Shown one piece after another: positions 47,601-59,490 of a stretch of DNA of 64,000 nucleotides. Within the stretch, counting starts at the first letter, position 1, and each line of letters starts with the position of its first letter. A program made the position numbers and the translations under genes. The notes below the pieces were generated by a model, which was not told where the DNA came from, searched no databases, and saw nothing but the letters and a program-made list of their open reading frames with translations. Source of the DNA: Auanema rhodensis (Eukaryota; Nematoda; Chromadorea; Rhabditida; Rhabditidae); the NCBI GenBank assembly GCA_964057225.1, contig OZ059897.1:8556001-8620000 (forward strand), written 5' to 3'.

Positions 47601-50600
47601 GAGATTCCAAAAAACAATATTTCAATAATTTAATTTAAGAAAAAGAAAGAAAAAACAGATGATACTTCGGCCGAAGAACCAGTAGACAAAAAGTAAGAAA
47701 AGCATATGAACTATAATTAGCATACGTAACGCGCTACAACAATTGATTTCATTTTTTGAATATTTTTTGGTGCGACATGGCTGTGTTTCCATAAGCTTCT
47801 TCCTTCTTTAATTTTTAACTTTTTATGTATTTAGTTGTGTTGATTCCCATGATCTCTGCAAATTCTGGTCTTCAATCGGTGAATGTGATTCGAATAAAGA
47901 ATGGATGGAAGATAACTGTCCCGTTTCCTGCGATAAATGCAATGGTATAGAAGATTATCGGTTGAGGATTTAATTTTTGTTAATGTTTTAAGGAACGATG
48001 ACTTGTATTGATCGCCACAGATTGTGTAGCTTCTGGGCTACCATTAAAGAATGTCAAACAAATGCCGTCTGGATGTTTTCAAACTGTGCCAAATCTTGCA
48101 AAGCCTGCAGAGGTAAAGTTGTCTAGACCGATTTGTTTTCTGGGTCGTTTATAAAGCCAAATAGTGAAAAATTGGAAAATAGTATAAAACCTCGTATACA
48201 CTATTGCCTTATATGGATGGTTATCATAAGCTATGTCAAATATGGGTTATATTAGTTTCTTCTTTTTCGACCTTTCTCGAAAACATCGAAACTAGCAGAT
48301 CAAAGGTGAGAAAAACTGGATAAAACTATTAATCTACTCGAGAGGAATGTATTTTCTCGTGCAAGCTGTCCGCTAAGTTCACCGTGTACGAACCCCAATT
48401 AGCTGATAGACTTAGGCAATCTGTCAGTAAACGGGTTGATTCTTTTGATATGTCAAATGAATTATAGCAGTCTAATGAATGAATACATCATAACAAAAAC
48501 AAGCGTATGGGGGAAGTGGCCGTTTTAAACAGCTTTTACTTGATCGGCTTGTTTGAAGCTGGAAATTGTTATCTTTCTAACTTTCTAACAAACGGCTAGC
48601 AATGAAGAAACCTTTAACACATTTTATAATTTAGGACGAACTATTAGCGGAGTTAGTGGATCACGTGCTGATGGAGGATTTCTTGAGGGAGATTGTACAT
48701 TTGTCACTACTCACGAAGGTGAAGAATTAACCTGGTTTCATTTATTGAACTGAATTCTTAGATACCTCAATCAGAAAAACTCTTTCTATCAATGATGTCC
48801 GTAACAGTAATGCCAACTTCCACTGTGCTCCAACTCAACAAGCTCCTAACTGCAATCGTAACTTATGTTATCACTTGAAGTAATATATTCAGCAATATCA
48901 GCCTTCTATTGCTTATATATTTCAGGTTCCGGTCATTTGATGGATCCTGTAACAATCTCGATAACCCCCTCCGAGGTTCTGCATTCAGTTCTCTTATGAG
49001 ATTGAAACAGCCTATCTATGATAATGGATTAAATGCTCCAACATGTACGTTTTAACTTGTTCTTTCCTATGTATGTTATTCTTTAAGCCTCATTTACTCG
49101 CACTCGCCCATCAGCTCGAGATGCTTCCCGTCTGCTTCTTGCCTCATCATCTCAGGTAAACTTTCTCTTTATATATCTTGCTAAAGATCTTGTTCTAGAT
49201 TCCACATCACTCCAATGCACTTCTTATGCAATGGGGTCAATTTATTGCCCATGATCTTTCCAAGACCACAATGTTGAATAACCAGGAATGTGCTGCTTGT
49301 ACTTCCAACGGCGGAAAATGCTTCTCCGTTTTCCTTTCCCGTGCTGATCCAACGTTTGAAACAAAATATTCTACTTATTAACAGAGCTGTCTTTATAGTT
49401 TTGGAAGATTCATGTGTCTCCCTGTTGCTCGATCTACTCCTGTCTGCGGAACTGGAACTAGCTCTCCACGTGAACAGTTCAATGAAAACACTGCATTCAT
49501 TGATGGATCCATGGTATCTTTTAGAAATCAATTGGCTCTTATTTGTTTTTTACTTCAGATCTATGGATCAAGTGATCGTGATCAATTCCTTTTCCGTCAA
49601 GGAGCTTTCCTTAAGACCAAGATGGTAAAAACCCGTGTTTTCCCACCAATTGGTATCTAATCAAGCTATGTTATGTTAGAAATATTCCGCTTTTCAGATA
49701 CCAACATGAATGTTGTTGCTGGAGACGACAGAGCTAACATTTTCGTTGGTTTAGCTGCTCTTCATACATTATTCTTAAGAGAACACAACAGGTATATCAT
49801 TCAAACAACGTCAAGCATACCATATATGTTAAAGAATTGCCTCTACTCTCCAACGTGTAAACCCTCATTGGGATCAAGAGCGCATCTTCCACGAAACCAG
49901 AAAATTACTTGGAGCAATTATTCAAAGAATTACCTACCACGTTAGTAATCTAATCATAACTGTGACTGTGATGGTTTTGCAGGAATATCTTCCAAGAGTT
50001 CTCGGAGAGGACTTTGAGCGTAGAATCGGAAAATATAGAGGATATGATAGCGAAATCGATCCATCTGTTGCTAATGAGTTCACTTCTTGTGCTTTCCGTT
50101 TCGGTCATGGAATGATCCAGGTTAGTCATGTCTGTATCAAATAAATCTTAAATAATTTTTCAAGGAATTCTACCCATTCTTGAACGAAAACTTCCAACAT
50201 ATTGGAGGAATTCCATTCAACGATGGTATGTTCAAGAGTCTTCACATCATTAACAATGGAATCGATCCCCTTATTCGTGGCCTCCTCACTTTACCAGCTA
50301 AGATGCCTCAAAGGTTATTTTTTCTTTATTTATTTCTTGATATTTTGTTTGTTTCTCAGATTAACACCTGCTGTAACTGAAAGAATTTTCGGAAATTCTG
50401 ATCTTGGATCTATCAATATTCAAAGAGGAAGGCATGTTTTTTCAAATTACATTTGTTAATATTCCTATTATTGCTTCTAGAGATCACGGAGTCCCTGGAT
50501 TCACTGCATGGAGAAAATTCTGTGGTCTTTCTGAAATTAAAGACTTCTCTGATCTCAATGCCACTATTTCAAATCCTGTTGTTATTGATAACTTGAAAGT

Positions 50601-51146
50601 TATTTACAAGCATGTCGGTAAGATTTACCTGAATTTCAAATGACTCTAACTCAAATATATATTTTTTCCCAGATGCTATTGATATGTATGTTGGAGCTTT
50701 ATTGGAAGATCCAGTGTCCGACTCTTTAGTTGGACCCACCATTGCCTGCATTATCGGAGAGCAATTCAAGCGTACCCGAGACGGAGACAGGTATCATACT
50801 TATAATTCTTTCAAGATATTCTTACTTTTAATCAAATCTCAATTTTAAAGATATTTTAATTGTTTATTATACTTGTCTTTAAGATTCTTCTACGAAAACA
50901 GCAAGGTTTTCACCCCAAGTCAACTCCGTCAAATCAAGAAGATGACTATTGCTCGCGTCTTATGTGATGCTGGTGAGCACTTTGCTTTCGTACCCAAGAA
51001 TGCTTTCAATGTTTTCAATCCAAAGAAGGATGAGCTCATGAGGTGAGATACTATAACAGCAAACATTATATGAATTTCCTTTTTTCAGATGTGACGAAGT
51101 TCAAGATATCGATTACAACGAGTGGAAAGAAGATTTAGCTGTTTAA
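44665..51146 (+). CDS. ShK-domain heme peroxidase (MLT-7/SKPO type)
   Basis: Secreted animal-type heme peroxidase. In nematodes this class includes MLT-7, which acts in moulting and cuticle collagen crosslinking, and the SKPO proteins of hypodermal defence. Exon 1 (44665-44704) and exon 2 (from 47334) together give the signal peptide [21 protein letters not shown] Glu/Lys/Ser-rich linker with an imperfect TE(T)EV repeat follows, then two ShK domains ([11 protein letters not shown]...CDKC and [11 protein letters not shown]...CKAC), each with six Cys. Peroxidase landmarks include GQFIAHDLS (distal His), [36 protein letters not shown] (proximal His) and [13 protein letters not shown]. The stop is TAA 51144-51146; about 775 residues, near full family length. 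The GRGR/DHG intron has a GC donor at 50432. All catalytic residues expected from the family appear present. Orthology to one named member is not settled. Confidence 0.92.
44705..47333 (+). other. Large first intron of the peroxidase gene
   Basis: This 2.6-kb intron splits the signal-peptide codons. It holds minus-strand frames at 45319-45761 with an acidic stretch from CAT/CATC repeats, and a patch at about 46640-47060 with higher GC and an inverted TGACGCCGTCA-like motif near 47021. First introns this long often carry enhancers; no nested gene is supported. Confidence 0.5.
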
Positions 51147-51813
51147 CTTTCTTAGATGGAGAAAAGCTCACTGTTTTAATAATTTTGTAGTCGTTTTTCA
51201 TAGATTTCTTTCAATTCTCTGTTCTCGTCTCGACTCTTTCTCTTCTGCTCTCAATTTCAGTCCAAAGAAGCTCAAACTTTGCTTCATATGCTCATTCTAG
51301 TCACACGTCTGAAACAGATGCATTATAATATTTTTTAAATTAGAAATGCTTAGAATTACATGTGAAATGACTTTGTATTTCACACTTGTCTGTATAATTT
51401 GGCTTCTTTGAATGAATTCTCTTAATCTCATCTATGTATCTTAGTGAGTTCGAGATCATGGCTCTACTGATACAGGTTATCATATTGTAAATCATAGTAT
51501 AAATAAATTTTTAAATTCTGAAGCTTTCTTTGTTTGGAAAACTCGATCATTGGAGAATTATGTCAACACAATTCAATTTATTTGATTTCAAATATAAACC
51601 TAGAGCGGAAACATGAAAACTTAAATTCCATGCGTTCAAAAGTCCTTTAATGGCCTATGAATTTTGATCCTTTTCTTTTCAGTGAGGGAGCACAAAATTT
51701 CTATTTCAGCCCTGGGCTTGCGTTTTCAGAGGATTTTTAACTGTTATCAGCCACATCATTAAGATATAAGAAAGTAAATTTTTAATAATAAATAGTTTAT
51801 TTTATGGTTATGT
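51147..51813. other. 3' flanks between convergent peroxidase and collagen
   Basis: Two convergent genes share this 667-bp stretch. AAATAAAT near 51501 could serve the peroxidase, and AATAAAC-like sequence lies just beyond the collagen stop. Nothing else was recognised. Confidence 0.5.
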
Positions 51814-52785
51814 TTACAATCTCTTTCTGTGACCCTTATCAGATCTGTTTGGACATGGACAATAGTTGGCGTCTTCTCCTTGAGTTCCGTCATTTCCTGG
51901 GGCTCCTGGCTGCCCATCTTCTCCTCCCTTTCCTGGGAACCCTGGAGCTCCTGGAGTACCAGTTGGTCCATCTTCGCCATCTTGTCCTGGTTCTCCGTTC
52001 TTTCCAGGCTCTCCCTGTGGGCCTGGCCATCCTGGGGCTCCTGAAGGTCCTTGAGCTCCTGGGGAACCAACGAGACCATCATGTCCTGGCTGTCCTGGGG
52101 TTCCATCAGTTCCTGGCAATCCTTTGTGTCCTTCTTCTCCTGGGACTCCAACAGCTCCAGCTTCACCATCATCTCCAGCTTCTCCGCACTTTCCACGGGA
52201 TCCTTCGAATCCATTTTCTCCGACTGGTCCTGGGGGTCCTGGTGGTCCTGCTGGTCCTGCTGGACATTGAATGCATCCTCCTGGGATGTCATGAGTAACA
52301 CTTAAAATATAGAATTGATGAAACGTTAAAAAAACTAAAACATACACAAGAGAGATTCCAGAGGCTCCTCTCTTTCCAGCAGATCCAGCCAATCCTTGAT
52401 CTCCACGTGGACCTGGTGGTCCTGGTGGTCCTGGGGGTCCTGGTGGGCATCCCTCAGAGTTAGAAGCACAGTTACAAAATCCTCCAGAAGATCTCTTTTC
52501 ACGTGCGAAGAGGGAGGCAAAGCTGGGTGGAGCATCAGACTTCATGCTTGGGTTGGTGTGAAGAACAAAAATGCGATTCCAAGCATCATCACTGATAGTC
52601 TACAAGAAATTCCAAGCTTAGAAAACAAACTTCTACTGAACCCATACCTTCATATCTTGGACTCCGGTGTAAATCTCGGATCGAAGAGTATCAATATCAG
52701 ACATAATAGAATGAATTCCAGCAAGGCATCCTAAAACAGCAAGGAGGGACACAGTGGACCCTATAGCTACACCATACGACGACAT
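51814..52785 (-). CDS. Cuticle collagen
   Basis: Extracellular cuticle collagen. The ATG at 52785 begins [20 protein letters not shown], the signal-anchor helix. The NC domain ends at a furin-type AREKR site, then a CNC cluster, [14 protein letters not shown], and Gly-X-Y blocks split by a CIQC interruption. The chain closes with [17 protein letters not shown]; stop 51814-51816. Two introns fit: one after QDMK, and one inside the first Gly-X-Y region near 52340 (phase 2, donor GTATGT). A TATATAAAG box lies about 45 bp upstream of the ATG. The C-terminus ends in a basic HRKRL cluster, compared with RRRRVLRV in the other collagen. The antisense frames over this gene are artefacts of its Gly/Pro codons. 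Confidence 0.94.
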
Positions 52786-53792
52786 CCTTCGTTTGAAAAG
52801 GAATCACTAGCGATTTCTTCATGACTTCTTTATATATGTGTATATGTACCACTTTTTTACTTCAACATCTAGATCGGTGTTTTTTTTTGTTGCAGAATTG
52901 GATCGAATTCTGACCTAATCATTAAAATTTCGAACGGAATACTGGACAAAATAGTAAAACAATGGACTTTATAAAAAAACATTCTTCTAGTTCTCTTCAT
53001 CCTATACTTTTTTTAAAATAACTAATTTGGAATTCACACTTTACCAATATATGAAAATAGTAAACCAAATTTAATAAATTACTAGATAACAGGGCTGTAT
53101 TTTCCTTATTTTCATTATAAGATATGTACTAGTAGTATATAAAAAGTTTATGCGAGAAGGTAATTTTGCCCAATCCTAATTTTTTACACTTTTTAACTAA
53201 ATTCAGGCTTTATTTTTCCAAAAATATGTTTACATCTTTTTTTCATTTACCCATTTTTCCATTTCACAATTTTTGATCTATTTGAAACAAGAAATCAAGC
53301 AATTGAACACTTTTATTTGACTGGTGCAATTGAGGACTTTATAATTTTTATGAATCAACGTCACCACACCACAAGTTCCTTGAGTTTCCTATTAACGACT
53401 ATTATTTTTCCTATTCAATTAATTTTTAAACAGAGAGGTTGTTGTTATCTGCTCCAGTGCCACATGATAGATGCTAAAGGGCTAAATAGGTCTCGCAGCG
53501 GAAAACACAGCAGAACTTCTCGATACCGTAGTCCGTAAACATACCCTTGACTGATTTTACAAGCCGAATCCTAAATTTTTAACTGTTGTTCCGTTGAATT
53601 ACTAAAATTTATTTATGTAGCGGTAGTTTGTGTATATCTATTGTAATTCCTGAGCCTGCCCAATGTTTCAACGAGTCAAATATGTAAGTATTCGATTCGT
53701 TCCTTTGTTGAGTTATTAGGACATTGTTATTCCTTGGAATTTATATGTTATTATATTTGTTTTTCTTTTTATATTTTTTTTTTGTAGGTAAT
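52786..53792. other. Shared 5' region of collagen and L36A genes
   Basis: A 1-kb divergent region. The collagen TATA box is at 52828-52836. On the other side a donor-like ATATGTAAGTATT near 53679 and a TTTTTGTAG acceptor at 53779-53787 suggest a 5' UTR intron or a trans-splice site 5 nt before the L36A ATG. No gene is seen. Confidence 0.55.
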
Positions 53793-54487
53793 ATGGTCAA
53801 CGTACCTAAGGCCCGTAGAACTTTCTGCGACGGCAAGTGCCGCAAGCACACCAACCACAAGGTAACCCAATACAAGAAGGGAAAGGAATCTAACTTCGCT
53901 CAGGGTTAGTTTTTAAATTTTTTTTGTAATTTGGCCGTCAAACCGTATTGTTTCCAACTAAACTCTGTTGCTTACATAAAAAAGTTGTTCGGCAAAATTA
54001 AATTAAGCTCGGTAAAATCCCCGAATGATGCTTTAATTCACTTGGATTCATGGCTTGGCTACAATAACTGAAATTATATATTTCAGGACGTAGACGTTAC
54101 GACCGTAAACAGTCTGGTTTCGGAGGTCAGTCTAAGCCTATCTTCAGAAAGAAGGCCAAGACCACCAAGAAGATTGTATTGCGTATGGAGTGCACCGAGT
54201 GCAAGCACAAGAAGCAGCTCCCAATCAAGAGGTTTGTTTAGTTTTAATCAAATAGTTAGCAGTTGCCATTTGTTTTGGGCAAGGCAGGACGCATATTTAG
54301 CGTTACTAGTCTAATCGCAGATGGCGAAATTAAAGAGGAGATAATCCCTGCTTTGATTATCAATGTCAATTTAGTTTCATGACTCCTCAACAATTATTCT
54401 AAAACAAACTAACAACTTTTTTACAGATGCAAGCACTTCGAACTTGGAGGACAGAAGAAGGCTCGCGGTCAAGTTATTCAATTCTAA
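53793..54487 (+). CDS. Ribosomal protein L36A/L44 (eL42)
   Basis: Large-subunit ribosomal protein at the E-site. Exons 53793-53904, 54087-54231 and 54427-54487 give 105 residues, the exact family size. It begins [20 protein letters not shown], and contains the Gly/Gln-rich [17 protein letters not shown] segment and the CTEC...C zinc ligands before KHFELGG. It ends RGQVIQF. C. elegans calls this gene rpl-41 (rpl-36.A in some lists); I leave the symbol blank because naming differs. AATAAA lies near 54528. Intron 2 holds a candidate H/ACA snoRNA. The nibrin homologue starts 159 bp downstream on the same strand. Confidence 0.97.
54263..54395 (+). ncRNA. Candidate H/ACA snoRNA in L36A intron 2
   Basis: Two hairpins are separated by an ANANNA H box (AAATTA, 54327-54332). 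The first closes with TTGCCAT (54263-54269) against ATGGCG(A) (54321-54327), with an inner ACGC/GCGT stem. The second closes with GAGGAG (54335-54340) against CTCCTC (54383-54388), with an inner ATAATC/GATTAT stem. ACA (54390-54392) follows, 3 nt from the proposed end. This order is the H/ACA plan, and ribosomal-protein introns are usual hosts. The pockets are asymmetric: the second hairpin has an unpaired stretch on only one side. I hold it as a candidate without an assigned target. Confidence 0.42.
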
Positions 54488-54646
54488 GCAGTCTCTACCC
54501 CTAATTGTTATTGTTATGGGTGTCTGCCAAATAAATTGTTTTACATAATAATTTTCGAGTACTTTATTCGTTTTAGCGGTAACATATTTACGAAAGAGCA
54601 TACATAAAAACAGTTAACTGATTTAGTTGTACATAACAGAAATTAA

Positions 54647-56893
54647 ATGATAGTTACAATAGTATCTCAATCCGGTGGTTAGTGATTGAAGTTGAATGTA
54701 ACTCTAACGTTCTACCGTTATAGTTGAGACTCCAATTAATGTTTCCACGGAGGTATCTGTTGGTCGGGATAAGAAGAAGTGTAAGATATGTTTGCCACCA
54801 ACAGCCGAAGGTGTATCTAGACTTCATGCAACATTCTCTCTATCGAGTGAGGTTTGTAGGATGTTGAGATTGAGGATTGAATGTGAAACCTAGGGAGTAC
54901 TAACCCTCTCTGATGTTAGTTCCTTTGGAACCTTGGTAAATGGTCAAAAAGTCAATCAAGCAAAGATAGTTTTATCAAATGGAGATGAAATTATAATAGG
55001 AGGATCATCATATGTCATTCAAATGAAGAAAAATGTTTGTTCTTATGATAGTCATGATAGGCGATGGTTTGTGTTTAGCCTACGTCTCCAGGGCTTCTAG
55101 TCAAACCAGTTAATTTCTCTCAATCAACTAAAAAGACTCCAACGGTGAAATCAAGAAAAGGAGTTTTTGCCAATGAAAGTCAACGAAAGGTATATAAGAA
55201 ACTAGCAATGAAATCAGCCAATGATAATAATTAAGATGTCGGATTTTTTCCGATCATCGCAATCTGTTAAATCTACATGTGTTCTGGCTCCAGAAACTCC
55301 TTATAGGTAGATCTTTTTCTTTGGCTTTATCAGTAATATTAAATGTTGAAGTCAATTATGCAATGTTTCTCCTTCGTTGTCAAAATCTTTTGTACCAGAA
55401 ACAGTTGTAGTTTCCGATTCTATTCCTCAAATTGTTATCGACGACGGTTTGTGAACAATATTGATACGAAACCATTTACTCGTTTTTCAGATGATGATGA
55501 TTTTTGTTTCAAGCCTTCAGTTACAAAACCTAAAGTTTGTGGTATATGAATGCCATATGCTAAACGCCTTTTTTACAGGCTAAGAGCTTACTCTTCCAAA
55601 AAAATGTCTCGTCTCAGAAGTCCAACTCATCACTTTTCCCTCGAAAAACAACACACGATGTTTCGAGTTTAAAGTTCGAATCTACTCAAATTCTGGCTCA
55701 AGATACTCTCGATTTCAAACAATCATTTCCAAACAAAAAGACAAGCAGTTTTCTTAATGGGGCTGATATTGTGGATGATTCTCAGGGTCTTTTAAGCTCT
55801 AAAGAGTACATTTCCTTTTTTATAACAATAGAGTTACATTTGAATTCAGAGTGACATTGGCCCCCGATACTATATGCTTGGAAAACCAAGCTGATAGCAT
55901 GATATTCGAAACGTCGCAGAATGATTCTTTGTCTATTGCACCAAGGTATATTTGAAAGGTTTTTTGATATGTAAAGATGTTTTTTACAGGGCTTCAAAGG
56001 GCAAGAAAAGGTCTATTCTCAATCAAGTTCGTAATGTTTAATCGGAATTTAAATATGATTAACTGTTGTTCAGATTAGGAATGATACAACGAATTTTATA
56101 CCTCCAATGGATCCATCATTCTCTTTCGAGCCTCTTTCTAAACGAAGACCACTTTCCAATCTATCCGCATCTATTATGGAAGAATCCATAATGGAAGAAA
56201 CTAAGTTGTTATCAGATTCAATTACTCCAATATTTTCTATGAAAGACGATAAAGCTCTGAGCCAGAAACCAAAGGTTTCAATCTTTTTCATTATGAAAGG
56301 CATGATCATGTGATTTCAGAGAGGAAGGAAGCCTATTGTACAACCCAAAGAGGAAGACGATTACAAGGATAGCAGTTTTGCGAGCATTGCTCCCAATAGG
56401 GTAAAATGACTATTTGGTCCCATTGTGCTCATAGTTGTTTTGTTCATAGGAGTTGCTCGAAGTTGTATATAGTGGCAAAAAGTATGATGAGGAGGATTTG
56501 GAAGATGATGATGGAAAGTTCAGGCCGAATATGAAGCCACCCAATATAGATAATGTCGTGAAGAAGCTCGTATGTTTTAATTTATTTTCTGTATACTTCT
56601 TATGGATAGGACAAACTGATTCTGTTCATGGATTTGACACGATCTGAGGATTCAATGTACAATTCAAAGATTAGTAGTGCTGCAAATAGCTTTATTCCAA
56701 CTACGTACTCATCCAAAACTGATCAAACTAATTTTAAAAGATTCCGAAAGGTTAACCATCTTTATTATCTTTTTCATCCCACTTTAACATAAACTTATAG
56801 GCTAATCAAGGCAGATTCAATAATTCTAAATCAACGATCTCTACGTTAGGAGGATCCACTGATTTAGTTGATTTCCGAAAATTGCGTTCCTAG
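54647..56893 (+). CDS. nbs-1: Nibrin (NBS1) homologue, MRN complex
   Basis: Subunit of the Mre11-Rad50-Nbs1 complex in DNA double-strand break signalling and repair. The N-terminus (MIVTIVSQSG...VSVGRDKKKCKICL...GVSRLHATFSL) is an FHA domain with the phosphopeptide-binding GR, S, R and H in place; the domain ends about residue 110. The middle is a low-complexity Ser/Asp/Lys-rich linker with an AT-hook-like RGRKP. Near the end NFKRFRK...STLGGSTDLVDF matches the Mre11-binding segment of human NBS1 (NFKKFKK...IIGGSDLI). About 15 exons with 40-90-nt introns keep phase to TAG 56891-56893; about 540 residues versus 754 in human. No tandem BRCT region and no C-terminal FxF/Y ATM motif are visible. 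It starts 159 bp after the L36A stop, with a CATAACAG acceptor just before the ATG: operon-like. From memory, these two genes are also close in C. elegans. Confidence 0.78.
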
Positions 56894-59490
56894 TCATTCC
56901 GCCATATGCCGCATGTTCACTTTACTTTTGCCAATCTCATATCATTACCTGTGTCCTTTTCATGACTTTATGCCAATGCATGATTATAAAACAATGTTTT
57001 TTTTAAGAAGAAAATAAATTTGTATAGATGAAGTTGCTTGGATGTTTGGGATGCTGGAAAATGGCCGAGAGTTGGAAATTGCTTTTCAACCACCATTAGA
57101 GTTGACGTCTCTTTTTCCTTCAGTCATTATTTACGTTATATTTGTTGAATTACTAGTAAAAACAATTATTTTCATGGAACCTAACTCACGTTCTACTTTT
57201 TATCTCCTATTACTTACATCACAATTATTCTCGCATGAAGACATCATTTGAGGGAAAGAAGTGGATAAAATGTTGGTGGCACCGCCCATACTTTAGACCA
57301 CCCTATTTGTCGTATGTGCTGATTTTATAAGAGAAAGTTTGTTCTTCCTTTCAAAACTTTCATTTTGTACTAAATTCAGAGTATTGATTGTTTGCCTACT
57401 TACGTGAAAGTTCACGTGGTGAATAACTGAATGAGTTTATTTAGTATGTGCAGTCTGATTGAGCGGTTGCATTCCACATTCGTCTTACTCAACTATTCTC
57501 TACTTGTCTTTTTTATTTAATTTTTTCTTTTTGACTTGTATTGTCGTCTGTCAGCACTTAACTGAATTCTGCAGCTAAGCTTCATGTTTAAGATTCAGAC
57601 TATGATTTATAGTTCGCAGTTGTTGGTCACATTATAGCATAATTTTTTGGCAACTCTTGAGCTCGTCAGGGATTTGATTTTATGATGAGAAAAAGACTAA
57701 ACAGTGATATAAGTCTAGAGAGTTGTTTCTGAATGTGGCAGTAAGCATGAGCCCCAAGGGTCGGTCTATTATGCTTTCTGCTATCCATCAAATTTTCCCC
57801 GTTCCAGCATTTCTCATGTCTTCAACTAAAATCTTCTTTCTTTGGTTTGATAGAGACTCCTTCTTTCCTCTCCTTTCTTTCGTTCTTCTTCATTTTTGTT
57901 CTCAAACACGCTCATTATATGGCCGTTTTTGGTATCCCGGCCATTTTCATTTCTCACCAGCCGATATTCTGGATTTAAACAAATGTGATTGACCATCTAT
58001 TCGTTGCCTTCGGTCGTTTCAACTATCGTTCTATAACCTAATTATTCATCTTGTTTTCGCATTTTCCGACTCATCGCATCCAGAAATTTGGAGTCAGAAT
58101 GGTCCGATCAGTTTCTAGCATTATATTGTCACCCAAGACTAACAACATAGTATATACACAACACACGCCAAAGTATTCAACTCAGGCGAGTGATACAAAG
58201 TTATATATGGCACAAATTCATTACTTCGTTCGTGTTTTACTGACTAAACGTCGTCAGACTCCAAATGTCGAAAATTCATTGCCTTTTTTTTCTCGTCCTT
58301 CTATTACTATAAATTGTCATCAAAGAGCTATATTGTGGATGCTTGATTACTAGAAGCTTTTAATTTCATCAGAATGCCACAGGGACCTTAACACAATCTA
58401 ATAGTTTTTCTGACAAAACAACTTAACTTGGTTTGAAGTTTTTATTTTTCTCTCGTGGAATTGGTACTTTCATAATTTTTTTTTAGAGCATTGAACAGAT
58501 AGTTTTAACTTATTTTAAACTCTAAGTAAGCGACTGTTTTCTTTTTCATCTTCTTTTTTGGAGCTTTGCAAAGTGAAATTATGATGAGGTTTTTTGGAAG
58601 ACAAAACAAATTCTTGCAACAGAAATCTTTTCCTCTTCCAAACTGAAGCGCTTATTTGAGTTAAAAATGCTTCTACTTTTGAGTGACTGATGTTGTCTTC
58701 CATTTTCTTGTTTCTCCTTCTTTTAATGAGATTGAAGATGTCTTTTTACTCAAGCGGTTGGCCTTATTCTAGCTCAAACACCAGAAACTTAACTATTTTT
58801 ACTCGCCATCCAGCTTGCTCCTCCTCGTTCTCTCTAACTATACCTCATTCCCTCTCCCTGTGTCTCAATATCTACCTCTCTACTTCGTCTGAACATACTT
58901 TTTAACTCGATTACTTCCGCCAAAAGGAAAAACTGAATGCCATGAAAAAGTATCTGAGACAAAGTTACTACTTTCAACCGCTCATGAATCATTGCAGTTC
59001 ATTAAATCCTGAAAGATTTGTTCATCACCAACATTTTGTCTTTCTAATCCTCTCCATATATACAAATATTTTTTTTCGTCTCTAAAAGAAATATTTTTAA
59101 TTACTCAGTGTCTGACCAGTTGATGAATATGTTTTGCTCCACTGAATATAGAAAGATCCTTTTATTTTTTTACTCAACTGGAACGAGCACGTTTTCGTTT
59201 TGTGTTATCCATTTTTTTCTGACCAAAAGATGTCAGAAAGATGGAAAAATAATTATTTTTCAAGATTTCTCGGGATATATTTGTCGTTTGCTTTGTTCCT
59301 TTATACATGTTTTCACTTTTTCTCATTTTGTCCATTTCCCTCTATATCGCTAAAGTTTGTGCCGTCGTTGTTCCACAACAGATTTTTTGTTTTTTTTTTC
59401 ATAATCAGATGTTGATTTTCTCTTTTCTCTTTACGAATTTCTTTATATTTTTTTTCGTTTTTATTAATTTTCTTAGAGATGGTATGAGTA
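56894..59490. other. Intergenic, pyrimidine-rich
   Basis: 2.6 kb without a supported gene. A 62-codon minus-strand frame at 58515-58703 with a basic, Ser-rich product is the best candidate, but it has no partner exons. A TTTTCTTAG acceptor at 59467-59475 precedes the next gene. Confidence 0.45.

Noticed and set aside
51804-52305. Long plus-strand frames over the minus-strand collagen, and minus-strand frames over 33818-34271
   Set aside because: These are antisense or shifted reads of Gly-X-Y codons, which rarely create stops in other frames.
54000-54088. C/D snoRNA in L36A intron 1 (ATGATGC ... CTGA)
   Set aside because: The C box has a mismatch and there is no terminal stem or internal C'/D' pair.
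58515-58703. 62-codon minus-strand frame with ATG and stop
   Set aside because: Composition is plausible, but it has no flanking exons, recognisable domain or promoter; left as intergenic.
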